A DNA stretch of 48,884 bases from a bacterium (lineage in GTDB: Bacteria > Fidelibacterota > Marinisomatia > Marinisomatales > TCS55). Below, one piece after another: positions 28,295 to 36,911 of this stretch. A program made the position numbers and the translations under genes. Position 1 is the stretch's first letter. Every line of letters starts with the position of its first letter. Under the pieces are notes generated by a model, which saw only the letters and a list, made by a program, of their open reading frames with translations, made no database searches and was not told the DNA's origin. The stretch covers positions 1-48,884 of the forward strand of contig SGYN01000011.1 of the NCBI GenBank assembly GCA_004321715.1, given 5' to 3'.

Positions 28295-28341
28295 TAGCGG
28301 TAGGTCTATAGAGAATTCTCCTATTTTTAGTATTAATTAGC

Positions 28342-28932
28342 CTATTTTAGCACATTTATAAGAATTTTACGAAGTTTTTGTAAAGCAATCCCACGATGAC
28401 TAATTTTATTCTTTTCATCGGATGAAAGTTCCGCAAAAGTTTTTCCTATATGAGGAACAAAAAATACTGGATCATATCCAAAGCCGCTATCACCAATTAT
28501 AGTTTCAGAAATAACTCCATCAATATACCCTTCCGCCCATAATTCTTCGTTTTTGTCAATATATGTTACTACTGTACGAAACCTTGCCAATCTCTTATCA
28601 CTAGGGACTCCATCTAATTCATTCAATAGCTTGGTAACATTTTCTTGATAAGAAACATTATCACCAGCATAACGGGCAGAGTATACTCCTGGAGCGCCAT
28701 TAAGAAAGGATACTTCCAATCCCGTATCATCAGCAATTGCAGGTATTCCTGTTATATTAAACACAGTTCTCGCTTTTAATAGACTATTTTCGAGTAATGT
28801 TGTACCAGTCTCTTCAATATCACCTATTTCAGGAAAATCAAATAAAGAACAAATTTCTATATTTAACCCCTCTAATGATTTCTGTAATTCTTTTTCTTTA
28901 TCGCGGTTATGTGTTGCAAGTATTATCTTCAT
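28342..28932 (-). CDS. rdgB: XTP/dITP diphosphatase (RdgB/HAM1)
   Basis: A 196-residue enzyme that hydrolyses non-canonical purine triphosphates (ITP, XTP, dITP) to monophosphates, keeping them out of DNA and RNA. The motifs are all present: ATHNRDKEKEL (6-16), IADDTGLEV (67-75, catalytic Asp69), GAPGVYSARYAG (79-90), GFGYDPVF (150-157), LSSDEKNKISHRGIAL (169-184). I start at ATG 28932 rather than 28959 because the family begins directly with MKIILATxN and the extra nine residues have no counterpart. No ribosome-binding sequence is visible. It is first in the long minus-strand run, 107 bases before sprA. Confidence 0.95.
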   Translation of the reverse strand: MKIILATHNRDKEKELQKSLEGLNIEICSLFDFPEIGDIEETGTTLLENSLLKARTVFNITGIPAIADDTGLEVSFLNGAPGVYSARYAGDNVSYQENVTKLLNELDGVPSDKRLARFRTVVTYIDKNEELWAEGYIDGVISETIIGDSGFGYDPVFFVPHIGKTFAELSSDEKNKISHRGIALQKLRKILINVLK

Positions 28933-29012
28933 AGTAATGTTTAAAAAAAGTGTTGGCAAAGATATATCATTAGAAAAAAAACTAAAAGATTTAAAACAAA
29001 TAGGTTAATCAT

Positions 29013-29041
29013 TTGGAAAAGGGATATCATCAAACTAATTT
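29013..29041 (+). promoter_or_regulatory. Probable promoter of tRNA-Phe
   Basis: TTGGAA (29013-29018), 17-base spacer, TAATTT (29036-29041), which would start transcription around 29048, ten bases before the mature tRNA. The spacing is ideal for a housekeeping sigma factor; the match is moderate and unproven. Confidence 0.4.
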
Positions 29042-29057
29042 TCACGACATTTTTGGG

Positions 29058-29130
<73 letters not shown>

Positions 29131-29137
29131 CAAATAA

Positions 29138-29161
29138 AAAAAGCCCCAAAGGGGCTTTTTT
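29138..29161 (+). terminator. Intrinsic terminator, likely bidirectional
   Basis: AAAAA-GCCCC-AAA-GGGGC-TTTTTT: a 5-bp GC stem extended by A/T pairs and followed by a T-run on either strand. It ends the tRNA transcript and, read in the other direction, follows the TonB receptor gene stop at 29175 by about 14 bases. Confidence 0.85.
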
Positions 29162-29174
29162 GCTATTGAATTAA

Positions 29175-31694
29175 TTAATAACTCATATCCATTCCGCCAC
29201 CGCCAAATCCTTCTCTATCACCTCTAGAGCGTCTCTTTTGTTGCATTTTTCCAAAACTATAACTTAATGATAGAGACACTGACCTTTTATCTCGACGACG
29301 GTCAGCCTCCATAATTCTGGTGTATGATTCTAAGCTAATTTGATCAATCAATTCTTCTTCAGTTGCAATAGAAAAGTTACTGTTATCTAATAGATCACGT
29401 ACTTTTATTGTCATTGTAAGTTTATTATCTATAAATTTTCTTTGAAAAGATAAATTAAGCGTAAGTGAAGGTTTTATTTCTCCCGTAGTTATCTTCATTG
29501 GCCCTCTATATCTACCTGATATATCTAATCTACCTATCATTGGTATTGTTATCATAGAACTACCCCACGCAAAATACCCTTTTGAATTTCCATTGAGATC
29601 GGATTCACCAGAATCATACGTTCTAGAATTCCATGTATTTACACTCATCATAAACATTATGATTGGCATTGGTCTATAATTAACAAAAAATTCTATACCA
29701 TTCCGTTCAGATTGTCCTGCATTATCAGAACCCATGACTTCATACGTCGTATCCTGATAAACAATATAATCTCTATCCCACCAACTAATATTATCTGTTA
29801 AATGAGAATAATAGACACCTGTATTGAATGTAATTTTCCTGGAATTGCTAGAAAAATTTAAATCAACTACATCACTGTATTCAGGTTTCAGATATGGATT
29901 TCCTCTACGAATAAATGAAGTATTATTCGTGCTTTGTGGAAAAGGTGATAATGTTCTTCTTCGAGGACGATTCACACGCTTACTAAAACCAAACTGAATT
30001 CGTTGTGTAGGATTTAAATTATATAACATATTTACACTTGGATAAATTTGGAAATAATCATTTTTAAAAGGAGACTGATTGAGTGACTGTTCCATAATAT
30101 ATGAGAATATATTAGTAGTATCTTGGAATCCTTCATCTAAATCTTGCTTTTGTGAATTAAGAATTGCTTTCGTAAAAGCCTGCTCAGCGCGTGCTCCAAG
30201 TTGAACGCCTAACTGATCAGTAAAATTATATAATAATGTTGTGTATAGTGCGTGCACATCTTCATTGTAATCTGAATTGAATAATGATTCTAAATAATAT
30301 TGATCCGTCTTGAACTGTTTCATTGTACTTTTAAATCCTGCTTCAAATTTTGATGACTGCCCAAATGGATGGGTATAGTCTGTTTTAACAATTATATTAT
30401 TATTCTGTTCTTTACGGTAAGGATCATCAGTGCGTGTACTTGATGTAGCTAAATTAGAAAAAGCATTTTCATAACCTTCATCTTCATTAATAGTGTTGCT
30501 AGCTTCAAACACAAGTTTTCTATCTTTTTGAGCAAAATCTTTGTAGTAACCAAACTCAAAATCTATATCAGTTCCCTCATCAAATTTCTCAGATTCAAAT
30601 AAATAATCTGGATTATAATAAAATACTTTTTCTTCATTTTGCTTATCATATTCCTTGTATGTCATTGCTAAAGTAAACATAGTGTTTTTATCATAATAAT
30701 AATCTGTACCCAATTTTATATTATTTGACACGGGCTCTCTATAGCCTTCCGTACGTTGTCTTGTTTGATTGGTAGTAGTTGGATAAATATATTGAAACAA
30801 TCTATTTCCTCCACCAGAACTGTTCCATAATCGATAACTTCCATTTGTAAAAATATTAAATTTATCTCTTCGATAATTGAACATACCTGAAAGATTATAG
30901 CGGCTATATTCACCTGCTGTAATAGTTGCAGATCCATTCATTCCCTCAAATCTGCCTCTTTTTAAAATAATATTAATAATGCCTGCCATTCCATCTGGAT
31001 CATATTTTGCAGAAGGATTAGTGATAACTTCAATACGATCAATCATATCTGCAGGAAGATCCTCTACCATGGATCTTCTATCTCCACGCATAGGACGCCC
31101 GTCTAAAAGAATCGTAACATTTCCGTCCCCCCTTAAGGTTACATTTCCATCGATATCAACATCAACAGATGGTATCTTTTTTAATGCATCTGAACCTGTG
31201 CCACCTACCAAAGTCATATCTTTTTTTGCGTCAAAAATTCTCTTATCCACGGTATAAATCATATTAGGTATTTCACCATACACATCTACCTCTTGCATTT
31301 GTACTGCAGATAATTCCATAGCAATTTCCCCTAAATTTTGTTCAATTCCACCGCCATCTCCTGGAAAAAGCTTTATTGGGCCTATATTAATTTTTTCATA
31401 GCCAATAAACTCCACTAATACATTATACATGCCCATAGGAATCTCTTTAATATAAAATGCACCAACTTCGTTTGTAATTCCACCAGTTACAACTTCATTA
31501 CTTCGCATATTAATGATAGAAATGGAAGCATATGGTATAGGGTTTGTTGATGCAGAATCAACTACGAGCCCTTGCAATACTCCAATCTTTGGCATATTTG
31601 CTGGGTTAAACCCCCCTCTTCCTCCACGCTGAGAAAAAAGAATGGTTGAAAATATGAATATTACGTATATAATAGTTTTAAAGTTTGAATTCAT
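29175..31694 (-). CDS. TonB-dependent receptor, OMP_b-brl_3 type, with CarboxypepD-regulatory-like domain
   Basis: An 839-residue outer-membrane receptor. Signal peptide STILFS, mature Gln22, then a Gly/Arg-rich linker (RGGRGGFN). Residues 38-130 form a CarboxypepD_reg-like sandwich (GLVVDSASTNPIPYASISI). Plug: residues 140-248, with LKKIPSVDVDIDGNVTLRGD and NPSAKYDPDGMAGIINI, diagnostic of the OMP_b-brl_3 branch. The barrel ends with SLSLSYSFG, followed by an unusual 20-residue Lys/Arg/Gly-rich tail ending GGGMDMSY rather than an aromatic strand. AAGGAG lies five bases before the ATG. A 16-bp palindrome lies upstream. It stands alone, bounded by a terminator. The substrate is unknown; members often import metal complexes or peptides. 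Confidence 0.92.
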   Translation of the reverse strand: MNSNFKTIIYVIFIFSTILFSQRGGRGGFNPANMPKIGVLQGLVVDSASTNPIPYASISIINMRSNEVVTGGITNEVGAFYIKEIPMGMYNVLVEFIGYEKINIGPIKLFPGDGGGIEQNLGEIAMELSAVQMQEVDVYGEIPNMIYTVDKRIFDAKKDMTLVGGTGSDALKKIPSVDVDIDGNVTLRGDGNVTILLDGRPMRGDRRSMVEDLPADMIDRIEVITNPSAKYDPDGMAGIINIILKRGRFEGMNGSATITAGEYSRYNLSGMFNYRRDKFNIFTNGSYRLWNSSGGGNRLFQYIYPTTTNQTRQRTEGYREPVSNNIKLGTDYYYDKNTMFTLAMTYKEYDKQNEEKVFYYNPDYLFESEKFDEGTDIDFEFGYYKDFAQKDRKLVFEASNTINEDEGYENAFSNLATSSTRTDDPYRKEQNNNIIVKTDYTHPFGQSSKFEAGFKSTMKQFKTDQYYLESLFNSDYNEDVHALYTTLLYNFTDQLGVQLGARAEQAFTKAILNSQKQDLDEGFQDTTNIFSYIMEQSLNQSPFKNDYFQIYPSVNMLYNLNPTQRIQFGFSKRVNRPRRRTLSPFPQSTNNTSFIRRGNPYLKPEYSDVVDLNFSSNSRKITFNTGVYYSHLTDNISWWDRDYIVYQDTTYEVMGSDNAGQSERNGIEFFVNYRPMPIIMFMMSVNTWNSRTYDSGESDLNGNSKGYFAWGSSMITIPMIGRLDISGRYRGPMKITTGEIKPSLTLNLSFQRKFIDNKLTMTIKVRDLLDNSNFSIATEEELIDQISLESYTRIMEADRRRDKRSVSLSLSYSFGKMQQKRRSRGDREGFGGGGMDMSY

Positions 31695-31759
31695 TAGTCT
31701 CCTTTTGGTAGCAATCTAATTGGACTACATTAAAGTAAATTTAGTTAAATACAGCCCGG

Positions 31760-31775
31760 AATATGTTAACATATT
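31760..31775. promoter_or_regulatory. 16-bp perfect palindrome upstream of the TonB receptor gene
   Basis: AATATGTTAACATATT is a perfect palindrome in the 99-base gap between the flavoprotein stop and the TonB receptor start, 65 bases before that start codon. It is a plausible operator for a dimeric regulator. On the minus strand it is preceded, not followed, by a T-tract, so it does not fit an intrinsic terminator of the flavoprotein gene. Confidence 0.4.
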
Positions 31776-31793
31776 ATATAAAAAAAAAACAAA

Positions 31794-33380
31794 TCAATGA
31801 AGGAACTGTTTCATCATATTCTTCTTTAAAATAGCGGATGATGTGATGACACCAGACATCATAGCTGCTGATACTCCTGCTGTAACAATATCCTGCCCTG
31901 TTAAGAATAGATTTTTTACTTTTGTTTCTGGTCGTAACCATTTCTGTTGAAATCGTTGGGGGGTATGGTCAATTCCATATAATTCACCTTCTTTATAATT
32001 TGCAAGGTCTCTACTTGTTAGAGGTGTAGATAATTCATAATAATCTACATGTCCTTTTGTGTTTGGAGAATGTTTGTATAAGGATTCTAACAAGCTTTGT
32101 GAAACATTTTCTTTTAATGAATCATAGTCATCACCGCGTTTCTTCCATTCAGTTTCTTCCCATTTTTTATGCTTAGCAAATTCAGCTACCGTAATTACTT
32201 CAATCGTTGCAGAGTTCGGGTGCTCCTTATCCCACGTAGGATCTTTTGCTGAAGGAAAAGAAATAAATACAACAGGGTATGGTTTCTTATTGTCGGACAA
32301 ATAGTTTCCAAGATTTTCATCGTGGTCATATCCAGGATATACCCATAAATTTGCGTTACTCAGACCTATATCTTTAGCTGACTTATTTAAGCCAATATGT
32401 AAACAATAATAACCAGTAGATGCATCAACTTGATTGATAGGAACTGATTTATTTGATGGTTTATTTTCATCATTTAATAAAACTTCAAATGTATTTTTTA
32501 CTCCTGCGCTACTGATAACTTTCTTAGATAAAATTTCATCTCCATTATCTAACTTCACACCGATTGCTTTTCCTTTATGAGTTAATATTTTATTGACTCC
32601 TGTGCTTAATACAGCCTTCCCACCTTTTGATTGAATGCCAGGAATTATTGTTTCTGCAATCATACGAGAACCACCAATTGGATAATATCCGCCTTCATAA
32701 TAATGGCGTGCAATCATAGCTTGAATTCCAAAACTACTTTGATCTGGTGGTAATCCATAATCACCCCATTGGCCTGTAAGGACACCTATTAGCTCTACGC
32801 TACAACCTATTTCTGTCAACACATCTTTTGTAGACCTTGCCGCATAACGTAAGAAAGGTTTTGTCATAAATGGATATGTAATTGATCCAATAATTCCTGG
32901 TAGAGCTTTATTTGAATAATATGAAAGGCTAGATTTAAATACTTGATTAACTAATTCAATATATTTTCTTATAGCATTTTCTTCTTTAGGAAAATAAGAA
33001 ATTAATTGTTCTATAAATAACTGCTTTCCTGTTACAAAATTATATGTTTTATCAGGGAAAACTATTCGATCATAAATATCATCCATCCTAGACCATTGTA
33101 AATTATTATTTGATAGATAATCAAATAATCGCCGTATAAAAGAATTCTTCTTATCGAGATTTCCCCCAATATAATGTATTCCAACATCCCATTCGTAGTT
33201 ATTACGTTTAAATGTATGTGTGTATCCTCCAAATTTGAAATGTTTTTCTAGAATAAGAACTTTTTGTCCCGAATCAGCTAGTATACGTCCCGCTGTTAAG
33301 CCACTAATACCAGAACCAATAATTATTGCATCCCAATTTTCATTAGTGATTTCGGATTTATATCGATTACCTAAAGACAT
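31794..33380 (-). CDS. FAD-dependent oxidoreductase of the retinol saturase / phytoene desaturase-like family
   Basis: A 528-residue flavoprotein. The dinucleotide-binding motif is IIGSGISGLTAGRILADSG (20-38) with Glu45 ending the second strand, followed by GGYTHTFKRNNYEWDVG (51-67). The pattern VGIHYIGG and the C-terminal FAD-contact segment LFLTGQDIVTAGVSAAMMSG (about 495-514) match the all-trans-retinol 13,14-reductase and carotenoid-isomerase (CrtISO) branch. These enzymes reduce or isomerise polyene chains. No carotenoid gene is adjacent, so the substrate is open; a polyunsaturated lipid or a carotenoid acquired elsewhere are options. It starts with ATG and has no obvious ribosome-binding site. 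Confidence 0.85.
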   Translation of the reverse strand: MSLGNRYKSEITNENWDAIIIGSGISGLTAGRILADSGQKVLILEKHFKFGGYTHTFKRNNYEWDVGIHYIGGNLDKKNSFIRRLFDYLSNNNLQWSRMDDIYDRIVFPDKTYNFVTGKQLFIEQLISYFPKEENAIRKYIELVNQVFKSSLSYYSNKALPGIIGSITYPFMTKPFLRYAARSTKDVLTEIGCSVELIGVLTGQWGDYGLPPDQSSFGIQAMIARHYYEGGYYPIGGSRMIAETIIPGIQSKGGKAVLSTGVNKILTHKGKAIGVKLDNGDEILSKKVISSAGVKNTFEVLLNDENKPSNKSVPINQVDASTGYYCLHIGLNKSAKDIGLSNANLWVYPGYDHDENLGNYLSDNKKPYPVVFISFPSAKDPTWDKEHPNSATIEVITVAEFAKHKKWEETEWKKRGDDYDSLKENVSQSLLESLYKHSPNTKGHVDYYELSTPLTSRDLANYKEGELYGIDHTPQRFQQKWLRPETKVKNLFLTGQDIVTAGVSAAMMSGVITSSAILKKNMMKQFLH

Positions 33381-33438
33381 AGGAAAAATTTACAATTATT
33401 CTTGGGAAAAGTGCTAAGAAACAAAAAACTGAAATTAA

Positions 33439-33548
33439 ATATTATATATGGGCTATAGCCCCGCAAGCTTATCCTCTTGTTTCTTGCAAGAAAGGGGTTT
33501 CTTTTTGCAGGGCTATTCCCAAACAAAAAGTACCACATATATTATATA
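33439..33548. repeat. Hairpin element flanked by a 10-bp direct repeat (MITE-like)
   Basis: Within the 196-base gap 33381-33576, the sequence ATATTATATA occurs at 33439-33448 and again at 33539-33548. Between them is an imperfect inverted repeat: arms 33450-33466 (GGGCTATAGCCCCGCAA) and 33505-33520 (TTGCAGGGCTATTCCC) pair over 14 positions with one mismatch and a small internal loop. The interior holds a 14-bp palindrome TTTCTTGCAAGAAA (33480-33493). A miniature mobile element with target duplication is possible; equally it may be a structured RNA or terminator of the lipoprotein gene. No ORF lies inside it. Confidence 0.45.
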
Positions 33549-33576
33549 AGAAACATTGATGGGGATCACAAAAATA

Positions 33577-35832
33577 CTATGGCTGAAACACTGGCCAAAA
33601 TCTAAATGAATTATTTGACTGAATATCCCCACCAGAAACAACAACATTATTTAATTCAGATAATCGAGAAAAATCTTTTCCATTTGAACGAATCCATTCA
33701 ATAAAACTATCTGCCCCCCATTCACCCGTTCTATGAATATATACAATATGGCTACTAGATGGTGACCACTGACCGTGATATGCTATATGTCCTCTTGGAA
33801 AATCAGTTAAGCGCAATTTTTCTGAGCCATCAATATTCATTATCCAAAGATTATAATCATTTTGAAATAAAACTTTTGTTCCATTGGGACTTAATCTTGG
33901 GCGATCATCTCCATCCAGTGAACATATGGAAAGAAATTGATCATTTGAACCGTTTAGATTCATAGACCAAATTTCTAATTGATCTTTTTCAACTTGTGAA
34001 GACATAACATATAAAATTATCGAATCAGTCGATGCTAACCCGATAGGAAAAATAATATCAGCTGGGTCATTGAATGTTGATACTTTTTTATATTTTGTAC
34101 CATCTGATCGTACGCTAAATAAATTTTCACTATTAAAACGATCTCTAGCTGTATAGATGACCAAAGACCCATCTGTTGAAAATATTGGATTCCTTGAATT
34201 TGACTCATATGATAATCTAATTGGTGATGCTCCACTATCCAGTGGAAGACTATATATGGCTGTATTATATCCTATATTTTTTACGAATACCAATGTATCT
34301 CCAGATGGATGCATATCAAACCATAGGTCTGTATGTATGGAAGATATAATGGAAACATTTCCACTATCTAAATCCATCATAACTAAGTTTGGATTCCCTA
34401 AAGTATTGTCAGTAAAAAATAGGGTGTTCCCATCAGGGCTAAAATGCATTGGATATCCTAGACTTGAAGATGGGTTGCCATTTGTTTTATTAAAAACATC
34501 ATAATATTTCTTTGCCATATCAAATTTGAGAGAATTTGTAGTATCAAAAGGGTTTGCAGCTAATGATTCAATCCACATTAATGGAGGATCAGTAAAATTT
34601 TTTTCAATCATTTTTTGTCCTTGGATAGGATTATCCATTATGTAAAAGTTCTTATCTTGAAGAATTAATTGCATAATTGAGCCACTTATTTCTTCTTGAT
34701 AATACATTTCTTCACGATATTTCATGTCCAAACTAAAAATATCCAGTTGATCACTTAGCCCATTTCTATCTCCAAAAAATAGAATTTTAGTAATTGCATC
34801 ACCACTGATTGAATCTGATGATTGAAAACCCCAATAATCTTCTGTAACAAGAGTATAAACTCTACGAGTTCCCCAAGGTATTTTTTCCTCAACAAATACT
34901 GTATCATTTGCATTTCTTGTTGACCATAACTCTTTCACCCCAATTGTATCATCAGCGGATTCGCCATACAGAATATACTTAGCAAAATCTTTTTCCGTGT
35001 TTTTTGACCACATTAAATGAAAGGATTGTTTATCATGTTTAATAAATAAGAATCGTGATGCTCGCGGAGGCGAATCCAATACTTTTGTTAGTTGTCCTGA
35101 AGCAGAAAATCCAAATGTATCCACAACCGTTATCCAGTACCATCTAGGAGTGGATGGATCAAATTTATCAAGTGTAACATTTGGAGTATCAATAGTAGAT
35201 ATCTTCATCATTGCAATTGTATCGCCACCTAATGAATCAAGAGCTGATAATTGATAATGACTGAAGTCATTTATGTAGGTCTGTTGCCAATCAATTTCAA
35301 TAAATGATGAATCATATTCTATGTTCGTTATTTCTACTGGATTTGGATAGCTTCGAGACTGGTCAAAATACACTAAAATACTATCGCTGCTTGCCTTATT
35401 TCCCACAGTATCATATGCTGAAACATAAATCATATGTTCATTTGTATCAGCAAATTGAGTTGTATTTAAAATAAAATTATAGTAACCGGCTGTAACTTGT
35501 TTTCTTATCAAGAAAGAATCTAAATGTAGTATAACAGAATCGATTCCGCCATCATCAATTGCTAAACCAGCAACAGGATGTAACTTTGATAAAGTATCAC
35601 CATAGTTAGGGTGTGTTAACCATAGAAAAGGAGGTATAGAGTCTAACAATTTAGGTGGTTCATAAATGGTAGTATCAATCATATAACCCGATATCCAATG
35701 CTCAGGAATAAAAGGTACTCTATCAAAAACTTTTGGCAATTTTGGAATGGATGGTATTGATGGCAGACGGACTGCACATGCCGGTATGAGTAAAAGAATA
35801 AGGGAAAATATAGTTAAAAATTTATTTTTCAA
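33577..35832 (-). CDS. Lipoprotein with Fn3-like domains and a WD40-like (TolB-type) propeller
   Basis: A 751-residue lipoprotein: LLLIPAC gives Cys19. A Pro-rich linker (LPSIPSIPKLPKVFDRVP) follows. Residues about 70-345 hold Ig/Fn3-like modules (FIEIDWQQTYINDFSHYQLS; FHLMWSKNTEKDFAKYILYG). From about 440 to the end come TolB/WD40-like beta-propeller repeats (MHFSPDGNTLFFTDN, FSTDGSLVIYTARDR, LSPNGTKVLFQND, WSPSSSHIVYIHRT). It is probably a periplasmic or surface protein with a binding role. The start is TTG (35832-35830): an in-frame TAG lies seven codons upstream and no ATG exists before the signal peptide. No ribosome-binding site is seen. No enzymatic motif was found. Confidence 0.78.
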   Translation of the reverse strand: MKNKFLTIFSLILLLIPACAVRLPSIPSIPKLPKVFDRVPFIPEHWISGYMIDTTIYEPPKLLDSIPPFLWLTHPNYGDTLSKLHPVAGLAIDDGGIDSVILHLDSFLIRKQVTAGYYNFILNTTQFADTNEHMIYVSAYDTVGNKASSDSILVYFDQSRSYPNPVEITNIEYDSSFIEIDWQQTYINDFSHYQLSALDSLGGDTIAMMKISTIDTPNVTLDKFDPSTPRWYWITVVDTFGFSASGQLTKVLDSPPRASRFLFIKHDKQSFHLMWSKNTEKDFAKYILYGESADDTIGVKELWSTRNANDTVFVEEKIPWGTRRVYTLVTEDYWGFQSSDSISGDAITKILFFGDRNGLSDQLDIFSLDMKYREEMYYQEEISGSIMQLILQDKNFYIMDNPIQGQKMIEKNFTDPPLMWIESLAANPFDTTNSLKFDMAKKYYDVFNKTNGNPSSSLGYPMHFSPDGNTLFFTDNTLGNPNLVMMDLDSGNVSIISSIHTDLWFDMHPSGDTLVFVKNIGYNTAIYSLPLDSGASPIRLSYESNSRNPIFSTDGSLVIYTARDRFNSENLFSVRSDGTKYKKVSTFNDPADIIFPIGLASTDSIILYVMSSQVEKDQLEIWSMNLNGSNDQFLSICSLDGDDRPRLSPNGTKVLFQNDYNLWIMNIDGSEKLRLTDFPRGHIAYHGQWSPSSSHIVYIHRTGEWGADSFIEWIRSNGKDFSRLSELNNVVVSGGDIQSNNSFRFWPVFQP

Positions 35833-36023
35833 AATTCTTAACCAATTCTATAGATTGAAAATAGATAAAAGTTCATTTATTAATAGTATGTAGAGTACCC
35901 ATAGCATACAGGAAAAATAGTTAAATAAAAAAGCATAAAATTATTTGTTTGGATGTGAAGATATAAAAAATCAATTTCGTACTTTATTATCTTCAGATTA
36001 CTAGTATATATTAATAATATGTT
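35833..36023. other. Divergent intergenic region between lipoprotein gene and kdsA
   Basis: 191 AT-rich bases separating the minus-strand lipoprotein and plus-strand kdsA, so at least two promoters should lie here. I see only a weak inverted repeat GTATG ... CATAC around 35888-35910 and no convincing -35/-10 pair with correct spacing. Confidence 0.5.
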
Positions 36024-36839
36024 ATGAAAAATATTTTTCAAATTAATGATGTAGAATTTGGTGGAAGCGCGCTTCCAATTATTGCTGGACCATGTGTTAT
36101 TGAAAGCAGAGACCATATTTTACATATGGCGGAAAAAATAAAAGAAATAACAGACAAAAATAATTTACCTTTTATCTTTAAATCTTCTTTTGATAAAGGT
36201 AATCGCTCTTCTCACTCATCATTTCGAGGTCCAGGAATGGATAAAGGGTTACGAATATTAGATGAAGTTAAACAAACATTTAATATTCCAATAACGACTG
36301 ATATTCATAATGCAGGTCAAGCTAATACAGTTGCAGAAGTTATTGACATTATTCAAATACCCGCATTCCTTTGTCGACAAAGTGATATAATTAATGCTGC
36401 AGTAAAAACCAGTAAGATAGTTAATATTAAAAAGGGTCAATTTATGGCACCTTGGGATGTAAAGAATATAGTTGAAAAAGTGGCTGAGGAAGGCGGAGAA
36501 AAATTATTACTAACTGAAAGAGGATCATCGTTTGGTTATAATAATCTAGTTTCAGATATGACTTCAATTCCTATAATGAAAGATTTTGGTGTACCCGTAA
36601 TTTTTGATGCAACTCATAGTGTTCAACATCCAGGAGGATTAGGGAAAACAACTGGCGGTGCAAGAGAGTTTATCCCAACTTTGGCAAAAGCTGCAGTAGC
36701 GGTTGGATGTAATGGTGTATTTATGGAGGTGCATGACAACCCTAATAATGCAAAATCAGACGCTTCAAGCCAATGGCCTTTAAAAAAACTAGATCATCTA
36801 TTAAAAAGTATTAAAAGAATACACCAGGCAGTAATATAG
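36024..36839 (+). CDS. kdsA: 3-deoxy-D-manno-octulosonate-8-phosphate synthase (class II, metal-dependent)
   Basis: A 271-residue cytoplasmic enzyme that condenses phosphoenolpyruvate with arabinose-5-phosphate to Kdo-8-phosphate, the first committed step to the Kdo of LPS core. Motifs: PIIAGPCVIES (18-28), FKSSFDKGNRSS (52-63), IFDATHSVQ (193-201), FMEVHDNP (233-240), KSDASSQWPL (244-253). The metal ligands of the Aquifex aeolicus enzyme (Cys11, His185, Glu222, Asp233) map, all with the same offset of 13, to Cys24, His198, Glu235 and Asp246, so it is the metal-dependent class rather than the E. coli Asn class. Its presence implies a Kdo-containing outer membrane. Only kdsA of the Kdo pathway is in this window. 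Confidence 0.97.
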   Translation: MKNIFQINDVEFGGSALPIIAGPCVIESRDHILHMAEKIKEITDKNNLPFIFKSSFDKGNRSSHSSFRGPGMDKGLRILDEVKQTFNIPITTDIHNAGQANTVAEVIDIIQIPAFLCRQSDIINAAVKTSKIVNIKKGQFMAPWDVKNIVEKVAEEGGEKLLLTERGSSFGYNNLVSDMTSIPIMKDFGVPVIFDATHSVQHPGGLGKTTGGAREFIPTLAKAAVAVGCNGVFMEVHDNPNNAKSDASSQWPLKKLDHLLKSIKRIHQAVI

Positions 36840-36848
36840 TTTTTTTTT

Positions 36849-36870
36849 AAATGTGATCTAGATCATATCT
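36849..36870. promoter_or_regulatory. CRP/FNR-family operator, near-consensus CRP box
   Basis: The sequence AAATGTGATCTAGATCATAT (plus two bases) follows the ideal E. coli CRP site AAATGTGATCTAGATCACATTT through the first 17 positions and departs only in the last few. It contains a perfect 12-bp palindrome TGATCTAGATCA (36854-36865). It lies 140 bases upstream of the small cationic secreted protein gene and about 60 bases before a possible transcription start, the geometry of a class I activator site. Confidence 0.6.
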
Positions 36871-36882
36871 TTTTTTAATGTA

Positions 36883-36911
36883 TTGCCTTTTCGATATAAT
36901 AATAATATTTT
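36883..36911 (+). promoter_or_regulatory. Possible promoter downstream of the CRP-like box
   Basis: TTGCCT (36883-36888), 17-base spacer, TATTTT (36906-36911), predicting initiation near 36918. The centre of the CRP-like box would then lie about 58-61 bases upstream. The -10 element is weak; another AT-rich hexamer (TATAAT at 36895-36900) has no partner at the right distance. Confidence 0.3.

Noticed and set aside
28937-29008. A 23-codon plus-strand ORF rich in Lys between rdgB and tRNA-Phe
   Set aside because: No ribosome-binding site, overlaps the putative promoter region, AT-rich composition alone explains an open frame of this length.
33450-33520. Hairpin considered as an integron attC site
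   Set aside because: The terminal GTTRRRY and RYYYAAC core sequences are missing and there is no integrase or cassette array.
35886-35910. GTATG ... CATAC inverted repeat
   Set aside because: Only five bases per arm with a long AT-rich spacer; expected by chance in such sequence.
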